Notes under the pieces: model-generated
Told to the model about the DNA's origin: nothing
What the model saw: only the letters and a program-made list of their open reading frames with translations
The model's database searches: none
Program-made: the position numbers and the translations under genes
Shown: positions 1 through 9,657 of the stretch, piece by piece
Position numbering within the stretch: the first letter of the stretch is position 1
Layout: the number at the start of each line of letters is the position of its first letter
NCBI RefSeq assembly: GCF_000350225.1
Contig: NW_005178839.1
Span: 230,129 to 294,128, forward strand
Direction: 5' to 3'
Length of the DNA stretch: 64,000 nucleotides
From: Chondrus crispus
Lineage: Eukaryota; Rhodophyta; Florideophyceae; Gigartinales; Gigartinaceae

Positions 1-2
1 TC

Positions 3-1145
3 GTGTACGGACCGCCGGTCAAGCTGCTGTCCGACAATGGAACACAGTTCACGGCCCGGTTCTTTCAGAACGTCTGCCGAATTTTCGGCATCCGCAATGT
101 GTTCACGACTGCATACCACCCGCAAGCCAACGGCCAAGTTGAGAGATTTAACCGCACGCTGACTTCCGCGCTGCGAAAATACGTTGGAGAGCACCCCAAG
201 GACTGGGACTTATTTAGCGACGCTGTGACGTTCGCCTACAACACACAAGTTCATCGAACTACGAACATTGCGCCCTTCGATCTGGTGTTGGCTCGGGCGC
301 CGAGAAACATTGCGTTACAAGCGCAACCAACTTTGGAGAACTTCAGCTCGTCACGAGCATACTACCTGAAATGGCATTCGTGGTTGGAGAGCCTAATGCG
401 AAGCGCCGATAGGAGTTTGCGAAAGGAACAAGCCCGATACAAGCGAAATTTCGACGCACGCCTTCGCAAACCGCAATCTGAGATCCCACCAGGGTCCTAC
501 GTGTTCCTCCGGAAGGAGCAGGGCACGGCTAGCGAACCGAAACATAAGCTCGCAAAAGTCGCTACAGGGCCTTATCAGGTCAGACGATCGGATCAACATA
601 CGGTAGTCATTGCCATTGGCGATCAGGAGGAACGCGTATCGCGAGACAGGGTGGAATTAGCCCCAAGCCCAATGGACCATGCGCCGATAACCGGCCTACT
701 TCAAGCGCTACAGTTCCTGGGAGAGCCGGAGTTAAACGAAGAAGGAGAGGCAATGGAGGACGAGGAACGTCCTCACACCCGTGCGCCTACGACGGGGGAC
801 CTGGATAATTTAGTTGGTCAAACGCCGACAGCGGAGACACCTCCAAACCGACGCGAGCTCGAAACGTCCAGAGAAGAGGACGAGTTGGAAGATCTTCAGA
901 AGGGGGAAGGAAACAGTTCAGAGAAAGGAGAGGAAACAGAGAACACGGAATATGTAATCGACCGGGTCGTCGACCACGATTATCAAAATGATAATTTGAT
1001 TCTCAAGGTGGAATGGTACGGTTATACGCCCGAGGACGCGACGTGGGAGCCCATTGAGCAATTGCCCCGCAGTGCAGCCGTCACGTATTTTCGAAGGAAT
1101 AAATTACTCTTGCCGCCGCAAGTCGCGCACGCGCAAGCGGGGTAG
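3..1145 (+). CDS. Ty3/gypsy Pol, C-terminal part: integrase core, GPY/F and chromodomain (copy A)
   Basis: This is the 3' end of a pol gene that starts before the window; the first codon is internal, not a start. The frame begins at the second catalytic Asp region (LLSDNGTQF) and holds the third acidic residue in NGQVERFNRTL, so this is the end of the DDE integrase core. A GPY/F-type segment (ATGPYQV) follows near residue 190. The C-terminus is a chromodomain (about residues 305-370, EYVIDRVVDHDY to DATWEP) with the aromatic positions Y, W and W expected of a methyl-lysine reader. Chromodomains on integrases of this kind are known to tether chromoviruses to chromatin. Unlike copy C, this copy is open in one frame through the chromodomain to TAG at 1143-1145. 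Confidence 0.93.
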   Translation: MYGPPVKLLSDNGTQFTARFFQNVCRIFGIRNVFTTAYHPQANGQVERFNRTLTSALRKYVGEHPKDWDLFSDAVTFAYNTQVHRTTNIAPFDLVLARAPRNIALQAQPTLENFSSSRAYYLKWHSWLESLMRSADRSLRKEQARYKRNFDARLRKPQSEIPPGSYVFLRKEQGTASEPKHKLAKVATGPYQVRRSDQHTVVIAIGDQEERVSRDRVELAPSPMDHAPITGLLQALQFLGEPELNEEGEAMEDEERPHTRAPTTGDLDNLVGQTPTAETPPNRRELETSREEDELEDLQKGEGNSSEKGEETENTEYVIDRVVDHDYQNDNLILKVEWYGYTPEDATWEPIEQLPRSAAVTYFRRNKLLLPPQVAHAQAG

Positions 1146-1624
1146 GCATCGTCAATAGAATTAGCCGATTAGGAAACACGGAAGAGTCAGAAATTCGAAA
1201 CGAAGGGGTCCGAAAGCAAGGCAAGTCGGAGCGAGAGGAGTAAGGCAGTTTTCCGTCGGGAACGCCTTTGCAAAAAGGGATTGACGAGCGGGTTACCCTC
1301 GAGTCGAGGGAGAAGGAGGGTAAAAGATGCAGTTGATGTAGAGACGCATGCGAGGGAGGCCGATCGAGAGAAAGTGAATGACGCGGGACGCGATAAGACC
1401 GCGAGTGAAATGTTGGAATTGTATTGGGGATGGTCCCCATCAGGAGGCTCTCGAGTTGGAAGTGATGGGGTGAACAGCGTCGCAGAGAGAGGGAGTAAGG
1501 ACAGTCGCCGGAAACGAGACCCCTCGGAGTGAGGAGAAGGGAACGAAATGACTCAAGCGAGTTTGCCTGAGACCCCCGCCCATGAATGAAATGGCCTGCG
1601 CGGCCAGGCTGTGGAAGGGAAATT

Positions 1625-1740
1625 TACTGTAGTCTCAAGCTGAGGTAATTTACCTCCTTGGATACGATCACACGAGGCCGCCGCGCGCACGTGATGTGAC
1701 GGCTAGATCGATGATCCGCCCTCATGGAGCGGGATTTAAT
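1625..1740 (+). promoter_or_regulatory. Non-coding block conserved between copies A and C (1)
   Basis: The string TTACTGTAGTCT, then ATGATCAC or ATACGATCACAC, then GCGCACGTGAT, GACG and GATCCGCCC occur in the same order and similar spacing here and at 32690-32785 in copy C, although the flanking sequences no longer align. It contains a CACGTGAT core with a GATCAC half-dyad upstream. Position just downstream of pol suggests a cis signal or an RNA structure; the function is unknown. Confidence 0.45.
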
Positions 1741-2029
1741 CAAAAAAAATTGGGGCTCGCTGTTGCTAAGCTATCGCGTGTATATATAGGGGACAGGCGC
1801 CCTCTATCTGCTAAGACTGAAGACCACGCGCAAGACACAGGCGGACGGCAACATTGTGTCACAAGCCGCTTTGTAACACGTACTCTTCCAATACCGACGT
1901 CCTCATCGAGGAAAACTGTTTTTGAACAGGATCAGCAGGGACAAACACTGTCACGCATATAACTTTCCTGCGCTAAGGGCGATCTACTTACCTACTTACT
2001 ACAGTAATCGACCCCCCCCCAGGTCTTTC

Positions 2030-2205
2030 TTTTGTTTTTGTTTCTGTTTTTGCTTTTGCCTCTTTGTTTTGTTTTTGTGACGTAGAGAACAAGAACCCCG
2101 CACCGTGGAAAACGGGGAACAAGCGTACCGGGTCCCGTGTGAGCAAATGGGACGCCCAAGATCGAGGAGGCTCTGTGAATCGTCGATTGTAATTAATTTA
2201 TTACA
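2030..2205 (+). promoter_or_regulatory. Non-coding block conserved between copies A and C (2)
   Basis: A long T-rich tract ends in GTGACGTAG followed by AGAACAAG and ACCCCGCACCG; 70-90 bp later comes GAATCGTCGAT and GTAATTAATT. The same order is found at 33490-33620 in copy C. The T-rich run followed by an AG looks like a splice acceptor on the plus strand, so it could belong to a spliced subgenomic RNA, but no donor was identified. Confidence 0.4.
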
Positions 2206-4984
2206 CTGTATGTCACGTCGAGAAGGAGAGCGGGCCTTTGTTTTAAGTTGTACAAGAAGGTCAACTCTCGAGACTTCGTATGTCTGCCTCAGAGAGAGTA
2301 CCGCGCGAGTATTCGGAGATGATTCTGACCGACAAAGGACACTGCAACGCCCGAAGTCATGCCCTAGACGAGGATCCGTCACCACGATGTTGCTAGAGCC
2401 GACGGCCTCTCTGTTTGTACTGACGGTTGTTCCGAACAGCCGCAAGAGCAGGACGCTTACAAAAAGGGGCGAATTTGGAGAGTTGGTCCCCTGAAACGAG
2501 GTCATGACCGATGGAGGGCTACGAAGCTAAAATTTCTATGTATTGGATTGCGGGAGGACGTACCAAAAAAAATGATGTCCATGTGAATGGTATTGCGCGT
2601 GTACGGTGATAATTCACCAGCACGACGAAGAACGACGTAGTTGCTTCCGGCGACCTTCAGAGTACGCTTACTAATTCTACTGTACCTGCAGAGAAGGGCA
2701 TAGTGCCCAGGGTGGAGATACGGTATCAAGTCCCGGAAGGCGTTGAGGGGATGCGATTACTGAATAGGAACACACACGCTGGCCGGAGAGACGCGCTGAG
2801 GATGAACACATCGAATACGACGTTCTCGCAGGAGAGGACACGTAAAACAGGACCGACAAGAGACTACAGTCACGAGGCGCTCCCTTCAAGACCAGCACCA
2901 GTCGCGTTTCGGAAATGTAAAAGGGGATAATCCCCCAAGTGTGCAATCTGATCGTCCAAGGGGTAAGAGACTCAGGGACTCATCGAGCCCAGTCCCGCGA
3001 CACGTATTGAGAGGAAGACAGATGAGGGGTGAGACACTCCCGGTGCCGCTAGAAGCCCTGAAGGGCAGAACGCATTGGAAGGGATGTTCTGTCTTAATAT
3101 TATGCGAGAACGCCAACGCGACGCAGACGACGCAGGTGTCTTCTGGCACTCGACAGGGACATGATTTTTTTGTGGAGGTCGTAGGGGAAGTTGGGGAGAA
3201 ATTCGAGCACCCAGCTCATTTCCTTACCATCGGGGAAACGACCCCGCCCCTCGACGAGAGCCATGTGGGACAGACAGAACAGGTCCAGCCATCCCACCGC
3301 ATTGTCTTGTGGTTCACCGTCGGTGATGAGTAAGAGCCGACATGGGCGAACTACAGTGCGCTGAGAGCAGGAATGAGGAGAGACAACATGCGTCCGTGTC
3401 GGGGAGAGGTAAAGGACACTTCGAATCGAGCCCGGGCGGAGAAACCCATCCCCTCAGAACTAAGGCAAGTAAGAAAAGGAGGTTGAAATTTTCCTCAACT
3501 ATAGGGCTGCACGCCAGAAAAATAACGAAGAGAATGCCTATTTCGCCTGAATTTCGGCAACGGGATCAGGAAAAATTAGGACACTTGTCCACGCGTCAAT
3601 TTCGTGCGAGATACTTCAGCCCGGCGGAGCCTGACGAGCGACGACGCCCCCAAGCCAAGGATCGATGCCGTGTCGGATCGTTGCTACGCAAGGTGATCAA
3701 ATTGCGAATTTCAAGGAAAGGGGATCTACGTCCCAACGTCATGTACGCGTCGGCAAATCCGGACAGCAAGAGAATTCAAGGTCGTCGGCACGCTGATAGA
3801 ATGGCAGTCTGAGGAGCTCTCGCGCACGATTCATCAAACCATCTACGCAAGGAGGACAATACCCCGACGATAATGAAATGTAACGTCGAAACAGACGCCT
3901 ACAGTGGCGTCGTGACGAGGGTAGAAGGACAACGTCGCCAGTATTACGTCGACCATATTTTATTTCCCGCAAGGACCAGGCCAGGAGAAGGAGAAGGGAT
4001 CCTCTCACGTGGCAAGAAGCTCACACATTTTACCATGGAAATTGAGACCTCGTTGGAGATATAGTGTCTCCCTCGGAGGGAGACGACACCAACCAGCGAC
4101 TATCGAAGATCGCGATCGCAACCGCTACGTCACACCGCTTCCAACTGGTGGAGCGCCACGCCACAACCCCCTCCACAAGCACACACAATGCCTATCGTCT
4201 TTCTCTCTTTCTACTTTTCTATCTTGCTATTTTTTTATATTTTGCCTCCCCTGTTTCCCTGCCTAATTGTTTTTTTTGGTGTGAAGGCGGAACATGACGC
4301 CGCGCCGATCCGCGACTAATCATGGGAGAATCGAAAACCGTCGATCGCAAGTTAATCTTTCAGACGGCGCATCAAGTCTCGAAGGAGAGCCAAGTCTGTC
4401 CGGCGTTGGTCAAGATCGCCAAGTACGAGCAGCCCTAAGCCGATCCGGAAGGCGGAGCCGCGCGAGTAGTCGAAGGAAAATATGGCATACAGGATACATG
4501 GCGACGGTCGAAAGGACTTCCGAAATGAGAACCCGCTCTGACGATGTTGCCAACGCCGATGGCTGTTCTGGTGATACCAACGGGTGTGTCCAACAGCCGC
4601 GAATGCGGGACGCAAACGAAAAGAGAAAAAAAACTGCGAAGATCGTTCCTGTAGGAAGAGGTTGCAACGGACGACGGGGGTATGACGCGGAAATTTCTAT
4701 GCGTTGAACCGAGGGAATTCGCACCAGCAAATGCTATCGACGTGGATTTCATTGCGTGTATAAGAGAAGGATGAATCGGTACGAAGAGGCACGACATGGT
4801 TGTCTTTGACAACCCTCTGTGGAGCCCTGTGAGACGTACTGTACCGGTACAGAGTGAAACAGGCGTAGGGGAGACGGATCAGTACTGGATCCAAGGAAAA
4901 ATTGAGGGGACACGACGACCGCCTTGTCATGCCCGCGTCGGTTGAGACGACAGATAGAGTAGGAAATTATGACACGGAAGTCGC

Positions 4985-5170
4985 AGGGATAAGAGGAGGA
5001 AGTTGAGACTCGAAGCAGAGGAATATTTGGGATGCACACTGCGATAAAGAGGAGGAAATTGACGGTAAAGAGGAGGAATTTGGGAAAAAGAAGAGGAGAT
5101 GGACAGATGAGGATATGTGACCGCAGAGGCGGGGCGCATACAAAAAAAGAGGAGGAAAGTGAAGGTAACG
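4985..5170 (+). repeat. Purine-rich degenerate repeat 3' of the antisense ORF (copy A)
   Basis: Repeated AAGAGGAGGAAA-like units fill this stretch, immediately beyond the stop of the antisense reading frame as seen on the minus strand. On the minus strand it is pyrimidine rich. A longer version is present at the same relative place in copy C (35455-35790). Confidence 0.6.
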
Positions 5171-5293
5171 GGGGATACGCAGGTGGTTCATTTTATTATC
5201 CAAAAGCTACAGGATGACGTCAATAACCAGACGTCACCCCAAACGGGTAATAATCCGAGAACGGATCACGGGGAAGTCGCTCTAAGCGGCAGG

Positions 5294-6958
5294 TCATTGG
5301 GGCGGCACACCCAAGGATTTTTCCTTTGAGAGTGAGGTAACGAGTCGAGCAAGGACTCGCAAATCATCGAGGGAAGCCCCTTGGAGAGCTTCACCTTCGA
5401 TGCCATGAGCGCGGAGCAATGTGCAGTAGATGTCAATGGCTCCGTCGCTCTTTTTGGGAATTGATGGGGACGGTGGGGAAGACAACGCTTCCCTAACCGA
5501 CAGAGTTTCGGTATGCCCTGCCGAGGGGATATCGACAGCAAGAGGAGCAGCGGCAGGGGCTGCAGGGAGAGGGGAATGTGGAGCAGACGGTCGGGGGCAA
5601 ACGTCGTCTGCGCGGGGATCTATGGCTCGTATGGGAGCTACGTCAGGGGTTGGAACTTGGTTGCCGAATTGGCGACTGAGGCGCGCTTCGGAGGGAGAGC
5701 ACAAGGCGGATGTCCAAGGGTTGAACCAGACAAAGTCACCCGCCGCACTGTGACTTCGTCCGGGAGAAAAGGACGGGCGTCGCCTCGCGAAGGATCGGGA
5801 TGAGTTGATAGGGGGAACAACATCCCAGTCGACCTGATTGACCTTTTCGAGTAAGGAGTGCAGTTCGAAGTCGGTGTCTGCTCCGCCCAAGGGCACAGTA
5901 TAGTCCAAAAGGCACATGAGCTCGACGAGCTTCGGAGGAAGATACCACAGCCACCAACAATCGTACGCCTCCCAGAGCAAGGTGGCGGCTACCTTCACGC
6001 ACCACTCCGTCAAAAAGACAACCCACAACCCGTGACGAGGATCAGTGAGATGGCTTCCAAAGTAGGTAAGGATGGGACCGAGCTCTGCCCAAAACCCTTG
6101 GCAGACCTCAAATTGTCCCCACCACGAGGGGAGTTGCTGGTACCGGTTGGGATAGTGTGACCGAGCAATTTCCCCCGCCTCAACCATTTGGTAAGCTAGG
6201 AAATATCCCGTGTCCGATCTCATCTTACGCTCGAATCGGACCGTATGCTGGAAGAAGGGGATGTTCCCGCGTTTCGTATATCGGAAATTGAGGGGGAGGA
6301 TTGCGCGCGTGTATGACAGGGCATCGTTAGTCACCGTCAGTTGGTTATGCCACAGGCGGTCCGCCTCGAGCACGGGGTCACCCCGTGTCCAGCTGAGGAG
6401 GTTGTCAAAGTAATCACGCTCCCCCTCCGTGCGAAACTTCCACGTGTCACATCCGAAGGACGGAGGGATGAGGGCATCGGATAGGGATAGGTCGAGGCGG
6501 TCGAGAACGGCTTCCATGAACCGCAGGGATAGGCCCTGTCGGCCACGAGGGGAGGAACGACGCAGGATAGAAGGGGGAATGGCGACACGGGCACGCCAAT
6601 TGTAGGAGGAAATGGCTTGAAGGGGAAGGTGACCCGGCAACATCCCCGCACCGTCGGCAAAGTCGCGCCCGATGCTAGTGACGTCGAGCACGTCGATGGC
6701 GGAAAACCAAGGAGTGGCCGCGTACAGTAAGTGATAGTCGCGCATGGATTTACCCTGGAGCTCGGCTAGTGAGGGGTATCGACAAGGGGCTGATGAAGGA
6801 TGGAGATCGGGATGAAAGACCGGTTCAGGAACGTTGGTGTTCGAGGGAAGTCGGGGTATGGAAGGAAGGTCGCTAGGAATGGAAGGCGTGTGTGAGAAGC
6901 CCACACCGCGGCGACCGCGGGCGGTATGTCCGACAGTGGGATCCGATGAAGGAAACAT
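5294..6958 (-). CDS. Antisense accessory ORF of Ty3/gypsy copy A (554 aa), unknown function
   Basis: A 554-codon frame runs opposite to pol, between pol and the 3' LTR. I chose the ATG at 6958 (MFPSSD) because copy C has the same start context (GATGAAGGAAACATGG on the plus strand) and the same first residues; an upstream in-frame extension to 7027 exists. Residues 95-310 are best conserved with copy C (FADGAGMLPG, GCDTWKFRTEGER, FQHTVRFER, SDTGYF). Residues 276-309 carry LP, G, G, L, L, FG and DPRH, with the same spacing as in the antisense protein of element B. Residues 311-352 are hydrophobic and rich in Trp. The 400-510 part is Pro/Ser/Ala rich and the last 45 residues (TLLRAHGIEGEAL) are again conserved in copy C. 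I do not recognise a known domain. Antisense extra ORFs near 3' LTRs are known in some plant retrotransposons; homology to those is not shown. Confidence 0.75.
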   Translation of the reverse strand: MFPSSDPTVGHTARGRRGVGFSHTPSIPSDLPSIPRLPSNTNVPEPVFHPDLHPSSAPCRYPSLAELQGKSMRDYHLLYAATPWFSAIDVLDVTSIGRDFADGAGMLPGHLPLQAISSYNWRARVAIPPSILRRSSPRGRQGLSLRFMEAVLDRLDLSLSDALIPPSFGCDTWKFRTEGERDYFDNLLSWTRGDPVLEADRLWHNQLTVTNDALSYTRAILPLNFRYTKRGNIPFFQHTVRFERKMRSDTGYFLAYQMVEAGEIARSHYPNRYQQLPSWWGQFEVCQGFWAELGPILTYFGSHLTDPRHGLWVVFLTEWCVKVAATLLWEAYDCWWLWYLPPKLVELMCLLDYTVPLGGADTDFELHSLLEKVNQVDWDVVPPINSSRSFARRRPSFSPGRSHSAAGDFVWFNPWTSALCSPSEARLSRQFGNQVPTPDVAPIRAIDPRADDVCPRPSAPHSPLPAAPAAAPLAVDIPSAGHTETLSVREALSSPPSPSIPKKSDGAIDIYCTLLRAHGIEGEALQGASLDDLRVLARLVTSLSKEKSLGVPPQ

Positions 6959-7056
6959 GGAGATCGTCTTACTCTCACGCGAGCGGCCACCGACGGTCGG
7001 GAGAAAAAGGAAGAAGTTGGGAAGCAAGGGAGTGAAGCCGCTGCGCGAGAGCGCTC

Positions 7057-7068
7057 AGAAGGGGGATA
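7057..7068 (+). promoter_or_regulatory. Polypurine tract, copy A
   Basis: AGAAGGGGGATA lies directly against the TG of the 3' LTR, the expected place for the plus-strand primer of reverse transcription. Copy C has nearly the same tract at 37973-37984. Confidence 0.8.
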
Positions 7069-8118
7069 TGTAGTGCAATACGCACCTGGAAAGGGGGGTG
7101 AAAAGAAAGGAAAACATTTGGATGTGAAAAGTAGTCCGGGTTTGGGGGACACACGTGGGAATAATTGCACAGTTTTAATTTTTAATTATTTTATTTTATT
7201 TAGTTAATTAGTTGGCATTAATTTTGCTGACACTAGATTAGATCTAGAATCTAGAGCCGGGAGCTACTGTACTCGCCCCGGCGGGGCTCTATATAACTTA
7301 GCCCTTTGACCGAACAAGTCAATAAACCAACCCGAGTTGCCGGAGTTGAATGTCGCCTTGGTCGAAGTCCGTCTCTATCAAGACGCTCCCTTTTACCTAA
7401 GCCTACGGCATCCTCTATCGCTCGGGGTTCCCTTTTCTCTTTCCTTTATTTCCCTATCCCTTTCTATCTCTAATTCTACCTATTTTTCCCTTATCTTGTG
7501 TTGGTGCCATCGGCCTCGGTTGCGACCGAACCGGTGTAGGTGTTTCGAGCCATCGGGCGACACAGTTGACGTAGCCCTGCAACTGTGACCCATTTTCCGA
7601 CGGAGACCGTTGCAACGACGTCTCCCCCGAAGGGCTCCGTCGTATTACGAGCCAGTGTTGGTACCATCGGTGTCGGTTGCGACGGAACCGGTGTAGGTGT
7701 TTCGAGCCATCGGGCGGCACGGTTGACGTAGCGCTGCTACTTTCATTTCATCCCGTCGGGCTGCGTTGCGACGCCCCCGTCGAAGGCCTTGTCGCGTCAC
7801 AAGGTGTCGAAGAAGCTCAACGAGCATTGGCCTTACAACCCAGTGGAACCGGGGTACCTACGTACGCGCCCCACTCCACACTCGTCGAGCAGATCTCTTC
7901 GCAAGTCTCTACCACACCGATCCCGGGCCGGGCTATTTCTTTGTGCCCCCCCCATCAGGGATCCGAGCTACTACGAGTCGCAAGCTCGTTTAAACGGAGA
8001 AGGGAGAGTCGGACACTCCGTAGCGCTGTGCCATCGGCAGTTCTTCTTTTTGTTGCTGTTGTTGTTTTTGCTGGACCATCGGACCGCGGTCTCTGCCCGA
8101 CAGGCGCATTGCACTACA
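7069..8118 (+). repeat. 3' LTR of copy A (1050 bp)
   Basis: Begins TGTAGTGCAATACGC and ends GCGCATTGCACTACA, so the ends form an inverted repeat (TGTAGTGCAAT/ATTGCACTACA, one mismatch). It carries an AT-rich U3 part, a TATA box (CTATATAAC near 7290), and AATAAA about 30 bp further on, consistent with a promoter and poly(A) signal in U3/R. It aligns over its length with both LTRs of copy C. Reading frames inside it are shadows. The antisense ORF starts 110 bp to its left, so the U3 end may also drive transcription in the other direction. Confidence 0.95.
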
Positions 8119-8218
8119 CCGATCAGACTGTAGAGCCACAAATCCTAGTGTTTTCATCACCTGATTCCATTTCTGGTTCCACAGAAGAGGAGTTTCCTTC
8201 AGCCCGTAGAGTCCTTTT
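8119..8218 (-). pseudogene. copia RT fragment between insertions A and B
   Basis: On the minus strand this 100-bp piece reads the copia RT motif KGLYGLKETPLLWNQ and continues the frame that stops at 23091 on the far side of element B. The next copia sequence is lost behind element A. Elements A and B therefore inserted only about 100 bp apart. Confidence 0.9.
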
Positions 8219-8891
8219 TGTAGCATAACCCCCCCCCTGGGGCTTTATTTTAGATTAGATCAACTCAGAATCGGATCGGTTACTGTAGAGCTCGATGCTC
8301 TACAGTACCACCACGTGTAACTCCGAGTACAGGGGGCGCCCGTGTACACGTGTACGCGCGGGACCGAAGAGCGCGCACACACACGTGTACTGTCAGCCCC
8401 GATGGCTGACAGTATTACAGTGTCGACCGACCGCTACAGTACGTCGCTACAGTACATCGGTACTGTACTATTATGATAGGTTATTAGGTACATTAAATAT
8501 GGAGCGGACCGGCGGCGGGGGGAGGAGGACAAGCAGGGACTTGTCACCCACCGACCGTCAAGGTCCGCCTTCCCGCTTATTCTAAGGTAGCGCTCGCTAA
8601 CTACCTTAGAGCGGCACCGAGCGCGGGTTGAGGACGCGCGCGGTACGCCCACGAGTCGGCTCCGCCTCCGCCCGTCGGTACTGGATCGTTACCCAGTACC
8701 GCGCCGGGGCGTCGAGGCGTCGAACCGCTCGCGCGTACCGGCGTCCTCCCCGTTCCCGCTCTACCACGCTACCCGGGCCCGCTGCCCGGTGCCGTTAGCT
8801 GGTGTCCCGCTTCACCCCCGTCTTCCCGTTCGGACGGGGTCTTCGTCGAGCTGTGCATACACCCCTCTCCGTTGGGGGTGTTTATGCTACA
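8219..8891 (+). repeat. 5' LTR of element B (673 bp)
   Basis: Starts TGTAGCATAAC and ends GTTTATGCTACA, giving an inverted terminal repeat. It holds a string of perfect hairpins: 8281-8307 (11-bp stem), 8388-8414 (11), 8581-8610 (10), 8676-8701 (9), and 8863-8882 (ACACCCC/GGGGTGT). Several recur with paired changes in the solo LTR at 44609-45248. No long reading frame is credible here. Confidence 0.96.
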
Positions 8892-8892
8892 G

Positions 8893-8910
8893 TGGTCTCC
8901 CGACCTAGAA
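8893..8910 (+). promoter_or_regulatory. Primer binding site, element B
   Basis: TGGTCTCCCGACCTAGAA starts one base after the LTR and is identical to the site of element C. Its complement would be a tRNA 3' end with CCA, discriminator A73, base pair C1-G72 and C61 in the T stem. A C1-G72 pair with A73 is typical of eukaryotic tRNA-Tyr, so tRNA-Tyr is my inference for the primer. Confidence 0.85.
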
Positions 8911-8971
8911 GACCCTGGAGTCCGATCTCCGAGAAGACTTCCGCTTCCCTCCGCGAACCGATCGCCTCGAG

Positions 8972-9628
8972 ATGAGCCAAGAGTTTGAGCCCTCGATCCG
9001 CTCCGAAGCGGCGGATCTGAGTCCGGCCGCTGTGCAGTCCCCATCCGCCCCGTCGGGCGACGGCGACGCAGGTCCTCGTGACCGCGAACCGTCGCTCGGT
9101 TCCTCCGAGGAAAGAGCGGCGGCGATGTTCGAACGCATAGCCGAATACATCGAGGAAGTCCGTACTTCCCTTCGGATCGATGTATCGGACCATGTATACA
9201 CTCGATGTATGGCCGAACTCCGCTCCCTGCGTGAAGGGAGGTTCGATAGAGTGACGCAATCCTTAGAGAATCTCCGAGCACTGATCGACGAGTTACACTC
9301 GCGGATCGTGCTCGTCGAAGACTCCCGTTTCGCCTCGCCCGGACCGTCCGGGCAAGGTCGCCCTGAGAGGCCGACCTCGGTGAGACGACCCGAGGACCGA
9401 ACCTCTCCGTCCGCAGAGCAATTGGGTGCGTTCGCGCACCTCTCCGCTGAGCTCGACGCCACTCGTCGGCGTGCTCGTGACATGGAACGTACCATGGCCG
9501 AAAGGCTACCCGGTGCCCCCCGAGAGGGCCCGGTGGTACCGTACCTCCGAGCGCCGCCGCCCCCAAAGGTTGGCGTCCGACTGGTGCCGCTACCAGTCGG
9601 ACTGCAGAAGGAAGCCGTCCTCCGATAG
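8972..9628 (+). CDS. Gag N-terminal ORF, element B (218 aa)
   Basis: First frame after the primer site, starting at an ATG (MSQEFEPS). Acidic and Ser/Pro rich N-terminus, then a likely coiled coil around residues 45-115 (AEYIEEVRTSLR, LRSLREGRFDRVTQSLENLRALIDEL). Element C has an equivalent coiled-coil ORF at the same place (from 25756). The main gag frame is in the -1 register and open from 9481, so the two overlap by 148 nt. Either this is a separate product or gag is made by a -1 frameshift in the overlap, or an old indel split it; the same register in element C argues mildly for the second. Confidence 0.7.
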   Translation: MSQEFEPSIRSEAADLSPAAVQSPSAPSGDGDAGPRDREPSLGSSEERAAAMFERIAEYIEEVRTSLRIDVSDHVYTRCMAELRSLREGRFDRVTQSLENLRALIDELHSRIVLVEDSRFASPGPSGQGRPERPTSVRRPEDRTSPSAEQLGAFAHLSAELDATRRRARDMERTMAERLPGAPREGPVVPYLRAPPPPKVGVRLVPLPVGLQKEAVLR

Positions 9629-9657
9629 ACGCGAACTTCGCGTCTGAGACTCAAGCC

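Larger units (their letters stand above)
1146..5293. other. Module between pol and antisense ORF, copy A
   Basis: About 4.1 kb with no convincing sense gene. Short blocks align with the matching region of copy C while the rest does not (see 1625-1740 and 2030-2205). A TATATATAGG string at 1777-1787 looks like a TATA box but is not seen in copy C. Two stretches, near 2520-2700 and 4680-4870, resemble each other and may be degenerate copies of one coding block (both read KFLC followed later by a DV and an IA on the plus strand). A segment around 3866-4000 is also open but I do not recognise it. Confidence 0.6.
1..8118 (+). mobile_element. Ty3/gypsy chromovirus, copy A (3' part only)
   Basis: The window opens inside the integrase core of this element and runs through the chromodomain, a 4.1-kb region without sense coding, a long antisense reading frame, a polypurine tract and a complete 1050-bp 3' LTR ending at 8118. 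The LTR and pol sequences show it is the same family as copy C at 24535-39037. It is inserted into the copia element whose reverse-transcriptase frame resumes on the minus strand at 8119. The 5 bp after the LTR are CCGAT; the matching target duplication lies outside the window. gag, protease, RT and RNase H of this copy are not visible. Confidence 0.9.

Noticed and set aside
1777..1787. TATATATAGG as a promoter in copy A
   Set aside because: Not present at the matching place in copy C and no gene follows it.
7337..8228. Frames inside the A/C-type LTR (also 24802-25646 and 38598-38912)
   Set aside because: LTR sequence with U3/R/U5 signals; no known product and frames differ between copies.
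8295..8652. Small frames in the B LTRs (also 22489-22846)
   Set aside because: Duplicated only because the LTR is duplicated; they cover hairpins and regulatory sequence.
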